Shown here in pieces: positions 1 to 7,532 of a stretch of DNA of 64,000 nt. Location: positions 534,234 through 598,233 of the forward strand of contig NZ_LMFQ01000024.1 of the NCBI RefSeq assembly GCF_001426905.1. The letters run 5' to 3'. The translations under genes were made by a program, and so were the position numbers. Within the stretch, counting starts at the first letter, position 1, and the number at the start of each line of letters is the position of its first letter. This DNA is from Caulobacter sp. Root1455 (GTDB taxonomy: Bacteria; Pseudomonadota; Alphaproteobacteria; Caulobacterales; Caulobacteraceae). Below the pieces are notes generated by a model. That model was not told the DNA's origin. It searched no databases and saw only the letters and a program-made list of their open reading frames with translations.

Positions 1-252
1 CCCCCGCCGACGAGCGCGCCCGCTCGACCGCACCCCAAGGCCGCGAAGGTCGCAGGCCTTAGCGCCCTCCCCATCGCCTCGAGATGGTCTGATTATGCCG
101 TGGCGGGAGAGAGGGAGGATAAGTGGATTTTCGACGTTGAATTCGTTGAAGAAACACGCCGGGGGCGATGGGGACGGATTTATTGCGCCGCCTTTTCCAA
201 CAGGGTGGCCGCCCAAGTCGGGCGCGCCTCGGCTGGAGTCCCTCCGCATCGG
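1..252. other. left-edge stretch with no gene seen
   Basis: I find no convincing coding frame here. The open frames on both strands are Arg-rich, typical of GC-rich shadow translation. The stretch around 115-185 is slightly richer in A+T than the rest. It lies downstream of the glutaredoxin-MauE gene, so it is probably a 3' flank plus the end of whatever lies to the left. Confidence 0.4.
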
Positions 253-1029
253 CTAGTGCATGACGGCCGCGGCCGCTCCGACGCCCGCCTTCGCCAGGAG
301 CATCCAGACGGCCATGGCGATCATCATCAGGTTCTCGGTCAGGGAGAGGAACCCGAGCGGCACGTTGGAGGAGCCGCCGACGCAGGCGCACTTGAGCTCG
401 CGCTTGTCGACGTAGACGGCCTTGAACACCGAGACGACCCCGACGCCGCCAATGAACAGCGCCATGGGCGCCGACAGCCAAGTCAGGACCCCGGCGATCA
501 TCAGCACGCCGGCCAGCCCTTCCGCGAACGGGTAGATATAGCTGTAAGGGACCCAGCGCTTCGCCAGCAGGTCATAATTCAGGAACATGCTGGAGAACTT
601 CTCCACATCCTGCAGCTTCAGCATCGCCAGCACGACCATGCTGAAGCCGATGAACCATTCCCCGGCGCGCGTCGTGAACGGCGAGCCGTAAACGGCCTGG
701 CTGGCGGCCAACGCCATCAGAGCGGTCATGACGAAGACCGCGATGACGGGCCGGTAGCTGGTCGCCCCGGGGTCGGCCACCTTCAGACCGAAGCGGCGGC
801 GCAGGTCGTCGTAGCCCCCGATCCGCTCTCCATCGATGAAGACCTGAGGCGTGGTCTTTACGTTATGCTCGGCCTTGAAGGCGTCGGTCTCTTCCCGCGT
901 CTCAAGCCATTGGTCCTCGACCGTGAAGCCCTTGCGCTTCAGAAGGTCGAGAGCCTTGAGCCCATAGGGACAGGTGTGCCCAGGCATCACCATGCGGTGC
1001 ACCTGGGCCGTCTTGGTCAGAGTGGTCAT
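253..1029 (-). CDS. glutaredoxin-MauE/DoxX fusion membrane protein
   Basis: The 258-residue protein has an N-terminal glutaredoxin-like domain (about residues 8-80) with a CPYG active site at residues 20-23. Only the first cysteine of the usual CPYC pair is kept, so it looks monothiol. The cis-Pro segment TTPQVFIDG follows. The C-terminal half (about 92-255) is hydrophobic with roughly four membrane segments and a CACVGG motif, as in MauE/DoxX redox-associated membrane proteins. The likely role is moving reducing equivalents at the inner membrane. It is divergent from a MerR gene, and the MerR-type promoter between them reads into it, so it is very probably the regulated target. The substrate is unknown. 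Confidence 0.8.
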   Translation of the reverse strand: MTTLTKTAQVHRMVMPGHTCPYGLKALDLLKRKGFTVEDQWLETREETDAFKAEHNVKTTPQVFIDGERIGGYDDLRRRFGLKVADPGATSYRPVIAVFVMTALMALAASQAVYGSPFTTRAGEWFIGFSMVVLAMLKLQDVEKFSSMFLNYDLLAKRWVPYSYIYPFAEGLAGVLMIAGVLTWLSAPMALFIGGVGVVSVFKAVYVDKRELKCACVGGSSNVPLGFLSLTENLMMIAMAVWMLLAKAGVGAAAAVMH

Positions 1030-1070
1030 CTCAGCTCTCGCTTGATGGTGATTTCACTCCCACCCATATA

Positions 1071-1094
1071 GTCTCCGTACCATAGTACGGAGAC
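1071..1094 (-). promoter_or_regulatory. MerR-type operator with 19-bp spacer promoter
   Basis: A perfect 10+10 bp inverted repeat, GTCTCCGTAC-CATA-GTACGGAGAC, lies between the two divergent genes. On the minus strand it sits between TTGTCT (-35) and CTATAT (-10) with a 19-bp spacer. That over-long spacer is the hallmark of MerR-activated promoters. The core CTCCGTAC/GTACGGAG matches the classical mer operator as I remember it. The promoter points into the glutaredoxin-MauE gene, and MerR binding would probably also repress merR. Confidence 0.85.
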
Positions 1095-1100
1095 AAGCCC

Positions 1101-1505
1101 ATGTCGGACATGACCATTGCAGTCCTTGCGCGGGCGGGCGGGGTGGGCGTCGAGACGGTGCGCTACTACCAGCGCCGCGGGCTTATGCCTGAACCGCCCC
1201 GGCCCGTGGGACCTGGCCTCGGCGGCGGCGTGCGCAGATATGGCGAGGATGAAGTGCGGCGGCTGCGGTTCATCAAGTCAGCGCAGACCGCGGGCTTCAC
1301 CCTGGAGGAGATCGGCGAGCTGATCGCGCTCGACGTGACCGATGACCGGCCTCGAGCACGCCAGATGGCGCAAGCGCGCATCGCCGCGCTGGACGCCAAG
1401 ATTTGGGAATTGAAGGCGGCGCGGGCGGCGTTGAGCCGACTTGCCGATGCCTGTTCATTGGGCGAGCAGGGACCCTGCCCGATCATCACCGCCTTCGAGC
1501 CGTAG
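1101..1505 (+). CDS. MerR-family transcriptional regulator
   Basis: This 134-residue protein has an N-terminal winged helix-turn-helix with the VETVRYYQRRGL motif, then FTLEEIGELIAL, a long dimerisation helix (about 78-115) and a C-terminal cysteine pair in DACSLGEQGPCPII. The layout is that of mercury-type MerR. The equivalents of Cys117 and Cys126 of Tn501 MerR appear to be present, spaced one residue closer. The position of Cys82 reads Arg in my alignment by eye, so the three-Cys mercury site is incomplete. It is divergent from the glutaredoxin-MauE gene with its operator between them. The inducer could be another thiophilic metal or a redox signal. Confidence 0.85.
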   Translation: MSDMTIAVLARAGGVGVETVRYYQRRGLMPEPPRPVGPGLGGGVRRYGEDEVRRLRFIKSAQTAGFTLEEIGELIALDVTDDRPRARQMAQARIAALDAKIWELKAARAALSRLADACSLGEQGPCPIITAFEP

Positions 1506-1582
1506 GGCGGCGTCGCGCGTCGGCAACGGGTCGAAATATGAAACGGGCGTCAGCGCTGAAAGCCGACCTCCAAGGGTAGACC

Positions 1583-2374
1583 CTAGATCCCGTCGCCCAC
1601 GGTCGGCGCGCCGCCCGGCGCGCGGGCGACGTGAATGCCGCACTCGGTCTTGTCCTGGCCCGCCCAGCGGCCGGCGCGGACGTCGGCGGCGGGGTCGTCG
1701 ACCGGCTTGGTGCACGGCCAGCAGCCGACCGACGGGAACCCCTGGGCCACCAGCGGGTGGGCCGGCAGGTCGTATTCGGCGACGTAGGACTCCAGCTCCG
1801 CCTTGCCCCAGTTGGCCAGCGGATTGAACTTGATCTGGCCCTCGGACTCCTCGACCACCCGCAGCCGCAGGCGGTCGCCGCCATGGAAGCGCTTGCGGCC
1901 CGTCGTCCAGGCGGCGAACTCGCCCAGGGCGCGGTCCAGCGGCAGCACCTTGCGGATGTGGCAGCAGGCGTCGGTGTCGGTGCGCCAGAGGTCGGACTTG
2001 GGATCGGTGACCGCCAGATCCGTATAGGCCGGCCGCAGGTCGCGCACGTCCGTCAGGCCCAGACGGGTCGTCAACGCCTTGCGGTAGTCCAGGGTCTGGC
2101 CGAACAGCATGCCGGTGTCGAGGAACAGCACGGGGATGTCCTTCGAAACCTGGCTGGCCAGGTGCAGCAGCACCGCCGACTCGGCCCCGAACGAGCTGAC
2201 CAGGGCCAGCGTGTCGCCGAAGGTCTCGTAGGCCTTGCGCAGAATCGTCAGCGGATGGGCGTCGCGCAGCTCGGCGTCCAGCCGCGCCGCCAGGTCGGCG
2301 GCCCCGTTTATCGGGACGAGGGGCCGCATCGCGGCGGCCGGCTTCAGCTCGGTCGCTGTCTGGTCGTAAGCCAC
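1583..2374 (-). CDS. cysH: adenylyl/phosphoadenylyl-sulfate reductase
   Basis: This enzyme reduces APS or PAPS to sulfite in assimilatory sulfate reduction. In the 263-residue protein, VSSFGAESAVLLHL is the PP-loop and LFLDTGMLFG follows. Cys137-Cys138 and Cys218-x2-Cys221 form the CC...CxxC set that binds a [4Fe-4S] cluster. Cys245 in ECGIH is the catalytic residue. The cluster cysteines suggest APS rather than PAPS as substrate, as in other Fe-S CysH enzymes. It starts at a GTG sharing one base with the stop of the DUF934 gene, and is the last gene of the sulfite operon. Confidence 0.92.
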   Translation of the reverse strand: MAYDQTATELKPAAAMRPLVPINGAADLAARLDAELRDAHPLTILRKAYETFGDTLALVSSFGAESAVLLHLASQVSKDIPVLFLDTGMLFGQTLDYRKALTTRLGLTDVRDLRPAYTDLAVTDPKSDLWRTDTDACCHIRKVLPLDRALGEFAAWTTGRKRFHGGDRLRLRVVEESEGQIKFNPLANWGKAELESYVAEYDLPAHPLVAQGFPSVGCWPCTKPVDDPAADVRAGRWAGQDKTECGIHVARAPGGAPTVGDGI

Positions 2375-2874
2375 TAGGCGCCCCTTTCCTCGAAAGCGAC
2401 CGGACGGTCGTCGGCCGCCCGCTGATAAACATGGCGGAAGCGATGGGCGGCCTTGGTCCAGGCCTCCGGCGTGGCGCCGTCATTGGGTTCGAAGGCGTCG
2501 AAGCCGCAGCGGACCATGAAGCCGGCCTGCTCCTGCAGCACGTCGCCGACCGCCCTCACCTCGCCGGTGAAGCCCAGGCGCTCGCGCAGCAGGCGGGCCG
2601 AGGTGTAGGCGCGGCCGTCGCGGTACTTCGGAAAGGCCAGGGCCACCACCGACAGGCGCGGCAGGTCATAGGCCAGGGCCTCGACCTCCTGATCCGGCTC
2701 GATCCGCACGCCGACGCGGCGGCTGTTGGACAGCAGGATCTCGCCCTCGGCCTGGAAACGGGCCAGGGACAGGATCACGTCGCCCTCGGGCAGGGCGTCG
2801 TCGTCGGCCACGTGCGTGAAGACGTCCTGCGCCCACTGGGCCGTATCGCCGTCCAGCTTAATCAGCTTGGGCAT
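2374..2874 (-). CDS. DUF934 family protein of sulfite reduction operon
   Basis: This 166-residue soluble protein matches the DUF934 family, with LALAFPKYRDGRAYTSARLLR as the most recognisable stretch (read here as VVALAFPKYRDGRAY). DUF934 genes usually sit between cysI and cysH in alpha- and gammaproteobacteria. The biochemical role is not established to my knowledge; help in sulfite reductase function or assembly is inferred only from linkage. The start overlaps the end of cysI by 17 bases and its stop shares one base with the cysH start, so translational coupling is likely. Confidence 0.85.
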   Translation of the reverse strand: MPKLIKLDGDTAQWAQDVFTHVADDDALPEGDVILSLARFQAEGEILLSNSRRVGVRIEPDQEVEALAYDLPRLSVVALAFPKYRDGRAYTSARLLRERLGFTGEVRAVGDVLQEQAGFMVRCGFDAFEPNDGATPEAWTKAAHRFRHVYQRAADDRPVAFEERGA

Positions 2875-4516
2875 AGACCGCCTCCTTGAACGGCTCGAGG
2901 CCGACGCGACGATAGGTGTCGAGGAAGCGCTCCTCGCCGGTGCGGATGTGCAGATAGGCTTCGACCAGGGCGTCGATGGCCGGGGCCACCTTGTCGGCCG
3001 ACAGGCCCGGGCCGAGGATCCGGCCGATGCTGGCGTCCTCCGCCCCCGAGCCGCCCAGCGAGAGCTGGTAGAATTCCTCGCCCTTCTTGTCGACGCCCAG
3101 GATGCCGATGTGGGCCACGTGATGGTGACCGCAGGCGTTGATGCAGCCGCTGATCTTGATCTTCAGCTCCCCCACCTTCTCGGCCCGGTCCGGGTCGGCG
3201 AACTTGCGGGCGATGTCCTGGGCGATCGGGATGGCGCGGGCGTTGGCCAGAGCGCAGTAGTCCAGGCCCGGGCAGGCGATGATGTCGCTGGCCAGATCGA
3301 TGTTGGCGGTGGCCAGGCCGACGGACTCCAGCACCGCGTGCACGGCCGGCAGGTCGTCCAGCTTCACGTGCGGCAAGACCAGGTTCTGGGCGTGGGTCAC
3401 GCGCAGATCGTCCAGGCTGTAGTGCTCGGCCAGGTCGGCGACGACGTCCAGCTGCTCGGCCGAGGCGTCGCCCGGGGTCTGGCCGATGGCCTTCAGCGAC
3501 ACCTCGACGATGGCGTAGCCCGGCTGCTTGTGCGGCTTGACGTTGTTGCGCGCGAAGCGCCGCAGGGCCGGGCTGGCGGCGCGGGCGGCCTCGAAGGCCT
3601 CCGACACGGCCGGCAGGGTCTCGAACCGGGTTTGGGCGAAGGCGGCGCGGATGCGGGCCAGCTCGGCGGCCGGCAGGTCGGCGCGCTCGGCGTTGATCTT
3701 GCCCCACTCCTCCTCGACCTGGCGGGCGAACTCCTCGGCGCCCAGGGCCGCGACCAGGATCTTGATCCGGGCCTTGTAGATGTTGTCGCGGCGGCCGTGG
3801 CGGTTGTAGACGCGCAGGATCGCCTCGACATAGCTGAGCAGGTGCTCGGACGGCAGGTACGACCTGATGGTCGGGCCGACATAGGGCGTGCGGCCCTGGC
3901 CGCCGCCGACGATCACCTCGAAGCCGATCTGGCCGTCGCGGCCCTTGCGCAGGATCAGGCCGATGTCGTGCACCTTGACCGCCGCGCGGTCGGTCAGGGC
4001 GCCGGTGACGGCGATCTTGAACTTGCGCGGCAGGAAGCTGAATTCCGGGTGCAGGGTCGACCACTGGCGCAGGACCTCGGACCACACGCGCGGATCGTCG
4101 ATCTCCTCGGCCGTGGCGCCGGCATAGGGGTCGGCGGTGACGTTGCGGATGCAGTTGCCGCTGGTCTGGATGGCGTGCAGATCCACCTCGGCCAGCGCGT
4201 CCAGGATGTCCGGCGCGTCCTTCAGCTTGATCCAGTTGAACTGGATGTTCTGACGGGTGGTCATGTGCCCGTAGCCCTTGTCGTAGGTGCGGGCGATCCA
4301 GGCCAGGCGGCGGGCCTGGCGGGCGTTCAGCGAGCCGTACGGAATGGCGATCCGCAGCATGTAGGCGTGGAGCTGCAGATAGAGGCCGTTCATCAGCCGC
4401 AGCGGCTTGAACTGGTCCTCGGTCAGCTCGCCGGCCAGGCGGCGGGCCACCTGATGCCGGAACTCGTTGGAGCGGTCGGTCAGGAATTCGCGGTCGATGG
4501 CGTCGTACAGGTACAT
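2858..4516 (-). CDS. cysI: nitrite/sulfite reductase, hemoprotein
   Basis: This is a siroheme and [4Fe-4S] enzyme that reduces sulfite to sulfide with six electrons. The 552-residue protein has the ferredoxin-like half (about 50-130), the siroheme-domain signature TSGNCIRNVTADP and the cluster-binding cysteines 415, 421 (CPGLDYC), 458 and 462 (CINAC). No flavoprotein CysJ is encoded nearby, so the electron donor may be ferredoxin or an unlinked reductase. The downstream genes (DUF934, cysH) overlap and the upstream DUF2849 gene lies 5 bases away, so it is mid-operon. Nitrite as substrate cannot be excluded from sequence alone. Confidence 0.92.
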   Translation of the reverse strand: MYLYDAIDREFLTDRSNEFRHQVARRLAGELTEDQFKPLRLMNGLYLQLHAYMLRIAIPYGSLNARQARRLAWIARTYDKGYGHMTTRQNIQFNWIKLKDAPDILDALAEVDLHAIQTSGNCIRNVTADPYAGATAEEIDDPRVWSEVLRQWSTLHPEFSFLPRKFKIAVTGALTDRAAVKVHDIGLILRKGRDGQIGFEVIVGGGQGRTPYVGPTIRSYLPSEHLLSYVEAILRVYNRHGRRDNIYKARIKILVAALGAEEFARQVEEEWGKINAERADLPAAELARIRAAFAQTRFETLPAVSEAFEAARAASPALRRFARNNVKPHKQPGYAIVEVSLKAIGQTPGDASAEQLDVVADLAEHYSLDDLRVTHAQNLVLPHVKLDDLPAVHAVLESVGLATANIDLASDIIACPGLDYCALANARAIPIAQDIARKFADPDRAEKVGELKIKISGCINACGHHHVAHIGILGVDKKGEEFYQLSLGGSGAEDASIGRILGPGLSADKVAPAIDALVEAYLHIRTGEERFLDTYRRVGLEPFKEAVYAQAD

Positions 4517-4521
4517 GTCGG

Positions 4522-4887
4522 CTATTTCCTGCGGATCAGGTCGACGCGGCCGGTCGAGCGGGCCGCGCCATGGGCATGGCGCAGGGCCTCGATCACCTCG
4601 CCGCCGACGGCCTGCTTGCCGTGGGTGGGTTCGTTGGTGGGGCCCAGGGCCCGGATGCGTTCGCGGTAGCTGACCGGGGCCAGGCCGCCGTCCACCGGCG
4701 CCAGGTCGATCGGATAGGGGTCGACGATCACGGTCGGCTGGGCCTTGCCCTTGGCGACCACGGCCTCGACCTCGGCCTCCTGGGTCTCGTCGAACAGCTG
4801 GGCCTCGCCGAAGCCCTCGACCCAGGCGCCGGTCTTCCAGAACACGACCTCGCCGTCGATCAGGCGATTGGCGGTGACAGCTTTCAT
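4522..4887 (-). CDS. DUF2849 domain protein
   Basis: This 121-residue protein matches DUF2849, with MKAVTANRLIDGEVVFW at the N terminus. It is repeatedly found between siroheme methyltransferase and sulfite reductase genes in alphaproteobacteria. No catalytic motif or membrane segment is visible. The start overlaps the stop of the upstream methyltransferase gene by 4 bases (ATGA), and cysI begins 5 bases downstream. A role in siroheme or electron supply to CysI is inferred from position only. Confidence 0.8.
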   Translation of the reverse strand: MKAVTANRLIDGEVVFWKTGAWVEGFGEAQLFDETQEAEVEAVVAKGKAQPTVIVDPYPIDLAPVDGGLAPVSYRERIRALGPTNEPTHGKQAVGGEVIEALRHAHGAARSTGRVDLIRRK

Positions 4888-5825
4888 CGACGGGGACTCA
4901 CGCGTTGAACGGCGGGGGATGCGCCCTCGTCCTTCGACAGGCTCAGGATGAGGTCTACTGAATGGTCGGCGCCATTCGCCACGCCCGAGACAACCTCATC
5001 CTGAGCTTGTCGAAGGACGGGGTTGTCCGGCAGGGCGTCCGCCATGGCCATGGCCTCGCCGACCATCAGCAGCGCGGGGCCCTTCAGGCCCTCGGCGGCG
5101 AGCGCCAGGCCGGCCAGGGTGGTCAGGATGCGGCGCTCGTCGGCGCGGCTGGCGTTCTCGACGATCAGGGCGGGGGTCGAGCCGGCGCGGCCGGCGGTCG
5201 TCAGGCGCTCGGCGATCAGGCCGGCCGTGCTGACGCCCATATAGACGACGACGGTCTGGTTCGGGCGCGCCAGGGCGGTCCAGTCCAGGTCCGGTTCGCC
5301 GTGCGCGGCGTGGCCGGTGACGAAGGTCACGGCCTGGGCCGATCCGCGATGGGTCAGGGGCGCGCCGGCGCCGGCCGAGGCCGCCAGGGCGGCGGTGATC
5401 CCGGGAACCACCGTGCACTCGACACCGGCCTCGCGGCAGGCGGTCAGCTCCTCGCCGCCGCGGCCGAACAGGAACGGGTCGCCGCCCTTAAGCCGCACGA
5501 CGGTCAGGCCGTCCAGCGCCAGGGCCACGAGAAGTTGGTTGATGTCGTCCTGCGGCAGGGTGTGGCGCGACTTGCGCTTGGCGACGTTGATCCGCCGCGC
5601 CGCGGCGGGCGCCAGGTCGAGAATCTCGTCGGAGACCAGGCCGTCATGGACCACCACGTCGGCGGCCCGCAGGGCCTTCAGGGCCTTGATCGTCAGCAGC
5701 TCGGGATCGCCCGGACCCGCGCCGACCAGGGTCACGCGACCGGGCAGGCGGACGCTCGTCCCGCCGCCGAGGGCGACGAGACCGGCCTTGGAGCGGGAAG
5801 CGGATCGGACCGTGGGCCGAGCCAT
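4884..5825 (-). CDS. cobA: uroporphyrinogen-III C-methyltransferase (SUMT)
   Basis: The enzyme uses SAM to methylate uroporphyrinogen III to precorrin-2, feeding siroheme to CysI. Visible motifs are VTLVGAGPGDPELLT, the DVVVHDGLVS region, VVRLKGGDPFLFGRGGEE and VPGITAALAASAGAGAPLTHRG, all typical of SUMT. I chose the ATG at 5825, preceded by GAGGA; an in-frame ATG at 5882 would add 19 residues. The product lacks the CysG dehydrogenase/chelatase domain. The last 40 or so codons run through a dispersed palindrome (4929-5019), giving an atypical tail that includes LILSLSKDEG. It is first gene of the sulfite operon. Confidence 0.9.
   Translation of the reverse strand: MARPTVRSASRSKAGLVALGGGTSVRLPGRVTLVGAGPGDPELLTIKALKALRAADVVVHDGLVSDEILDLAPAAARRINVAKRKSRHTLPQDDINQLLVALALDGLTVVRLKGGDPFLFGRGGEELTACREAGVECTVVPGITAALAASAGAGAPLTHRGSAQAVTFVTGHAAHGEPDLDWTALARPNQTVVVYMGVSTAGLIAERLTTAGRAGSTPALIVENASRADERRILTTLAGLALAAEGLKGPALLMVGEAMAMADALPDNPVLRQAQDEVVSGVANGADHSVDLILSLSKDEGASPAVQRVSPRR
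4929..5019. repeat. dispersed palindrome inside 3' end of cobA
   Basis: Two inverted copies of a 25-27 base unit (CGTCCTTCGACAGGCTCAGG... and its reverse complement) flank about 37 bases. The unit resembles the intergenic repeat at 28092-28201. It lies within the open frame of the methyltransferase gene and is translated. Confidence 0.8.
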
Positions 5826-6046
5826 GCGATTCAGGTCCTCTATCAGCTGGACGCCGCTACCGACGCCCCGGACCGGCGACATCGCCGAACCGGTCGCGCC
5901 GAAAGCATTGCGGGGCGAACCCTAGAGTCCGCCCCGCCCGCGTTCGTCGATGAAAAGGGCCGTCTCCATCAGCGAACGCTTGCAAATTGGTCGCGAGCGG
6001 GCCACTTCGCAAACAAGGTCTTCTGCCGGGGCGTTCAGTAAAACTC

Positions 6047-7003
6047 ATGGAACGACAGTCCGAACGACGGCGGCTCCCGCCCCTCAACGCGCTGCGGGCG
6101 TTCGAGGCGGCCGCGCGCCATCTGAACTTCAGCCGCGCCGCCGACGAGCTGTCGGTGACGCCCGGCGCCGTGAGCCAGCAGATCCAGAATCTCGAGGACT
6201 ATGTCGGCGCGGCCCTGTTCAAGCGCACGCCCAAGGGCCTGCTGCTGACCGACGCGGCCCAGACCGCCCTGCCCGCCCTGCGCGAGGCCTTCGACCGTCT
6301 GGCCGAGGCCGCCAGCCTGCTGACCGCCGCCGTCGACGGCCGCCGCCTGACCCTCACCGCCGCCCCCTCGTTCGCCGCCAAGTGGCTGGTGCCGCGGCTG
6401 GGCAAGTTCGAGCAGGCCCAGCCCCAGGTCGACGTCTGGCTGTCGGCCGGCATGGAGGTCGTGGATTTCGCGGCCGGCGAGGTCGACCTGGCCATCCGCT
6501 ACGGCTCGGGCCGCTATCCGGGACTGGAGGTCGTCCGCCTGCTCAGCGAGACCGTGATCCCCGTCGCCTCGCCTGAACTGCTGGCCGCCAACCCCTTGGA
6601 ATCGCCCGAGGACCTGTCCCGCCACATCCTGCTGCACGACGGCTCGCCGGACGCCGACGACAGCTGCCCGGACTGGGCCATGTGGCTGGCGGCGCGAGGC
6701 ATCAAGTCGGTCGACGGGGCGCGCGGTCCGCGCTTCAACCAGTCCAGCCTGGTGATCGAGGCGGCCGCCAACGGACGCGGCGTCGCCCTGGCCAAACAGA
6801 CCCTGGCCCAGGCCGATCTCGACGCCGGCCGCCTGGTCATTCCGTTCGAGATCCCCACGGCCGTCGACTTCGCCTATTACGTCGTCCATCCCAAGGCCAA
6901 GGGACGTCTGCCGCAGGTGAAGGCGTTCGTTTCGTGGCTGCAGGCCGAGGCGGCGGCCCACGAAGCGGCCCTCCTCACCATGGACAACGGCGCGGGCATC
7001 TAG
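6047..7003 (+). CDS. LysR-family regulator, GcvA-like
   Basis: The 318-residue protein begins with LPPLNALRAFEAAARHLNFSRAA, the N-terminal helix-turn-helix signature of the GcvA branch of LysR regulators, followed by VTPGAVSQQIQNLE and a substrate-binding domain from about residue 95. I prefer the ATG at 6047 because homologues begin just before this helix; an earlier in-frame GTG/ATG exists. It is divergent from the sulfite operon across about 220 bases and could regulate it, though CysB-type regulators are a different LysR branch. Regulation of an unlinked target is equally possible. Confidence 0.85.
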   Translation: MERQSERRRLPPLNALRAFEAAARHLNFSRAADELSVTPGAVSQQIQNLEDYVGAALFKRTPKGLLLTDAAQTALPALREAFDRLAEAASLLTAAVDGRRLTLTAAPSFAAKWLVPRLGKFEQAQPQVDVWLSAGMEVVDFAAGEVDLAIRYGSGRYPGLEVVRLLSETVIPVASPELLAANPLESPEDLSRHILLHDGSPDADDSCPDWAMWLAARGIKSVDGARGPRFNQSSLVIEAAANGRGVALAKQTLAQADLDAGRLVIPFEIPTAVDFAYYVVHPKAKGRLPQVKAFVSWLQAEAAAHEAALLTMDNGAGI

Positions 7004-7052
7004 CTCAAGGTTCGGGGTGGCCCCGGCGGCCGGAACCGGCTTAAAGGAGCGC

Positions 7053-7382
7053 ATGATCAAGACGACTCTCACGGTCGACGAGCGCCTCGCCCCCGCCGAC
7101 TGCTCGACCATGCCCGACGTTCGCAAGGGCGTGGACGCCCTGGACCGGGCGCTGGTGCGGTTGCTGGCCGAGCGCCAGGGCTACATGGACGCCGCCGCCC
7201 GCATCAAGGCCGACCGCTCCAAGGTGTTCGACCGCGCGCGGATCGAGGACGTGGTCGACAAGGTCAAGGCCGCCGCGCGCGAGTCGGGCCTGTCGGAAGC
7301 CATCGCCGAGCCGGTCTGGCGCACGCTGATCGACCGCTGCATCGCCTATGAATACGACAGCTGGGACCGGACGAAGGGCTGA
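7053..7382 (+). CDS. chorismate mutase, AroQ type
   Basis: The 109-residue protein carries an all-helical AroQ-type domain with VRKGVDALDRALVRLLAERQGYM, then AARIKADRSKVFDRARIEDVV. It would convert chorismate to prephenate for phenylalanine and tyrosine synthesis, or act as an isochorismate-pyruvate lyase-like relative of PchB. No signal peptide is seen, so it is cytoplasmic. The ATG at 7053 has a strong AAAGGAG site. It follows the LysR gene by 49 bases in the same direction. The single-domain form means a separate prephenate dehydratase or dehydrogenase is needed. Confidence 0.82.
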   Translation: MIKTTLTVDERLAPADCSTMPDVRKGVDALDRALVRLLAERQGYMDAAARIKADRSKVFDRARIEDVVDKVKAAARESGLSEAIAEPVWRTLIDRCIAYEYDSWDRTKG

Positions 7383-7390
7383 GCGGGAGC

Positions 7391-7524
7391 TCTTCCCTCC
7401 CCTTTATGGGGAGGGTGGCCCTGGCAGCGCCAAGGTCGGGTGGGGCTTGCTGAGCCGACACCCTGCGCCGATCCCCCACCCGTCCCGCTACGCGGTCCAC
7501 CCTCCCCACAAGGGGGAGGGAAAG
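7391..7524. repeat. dispersed intergenic palindrome, family A
   Basis: Outer arms read CCCTCCCC...GGGG and CCCCACAAGGGGGAGGG, with inner GGTCGGGTGGGGC and CCCCCACCCGTC. Close relatives occur at 54366-54477 and 59249-59376. It lies between two convergent genes and could also act as a bidirectional terminator. Confidence 0.75.
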
Positions 7525-7532
7525 CGCTTCGC

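Noticed and set aside
100..1071. A 323-residue plus-strand frame opposite the glutaredoxin-MauE gene
   Set aside because: His/Arg/Asp-rich composition and complete overlap with the real gene mark it as a GC-rich shadow.
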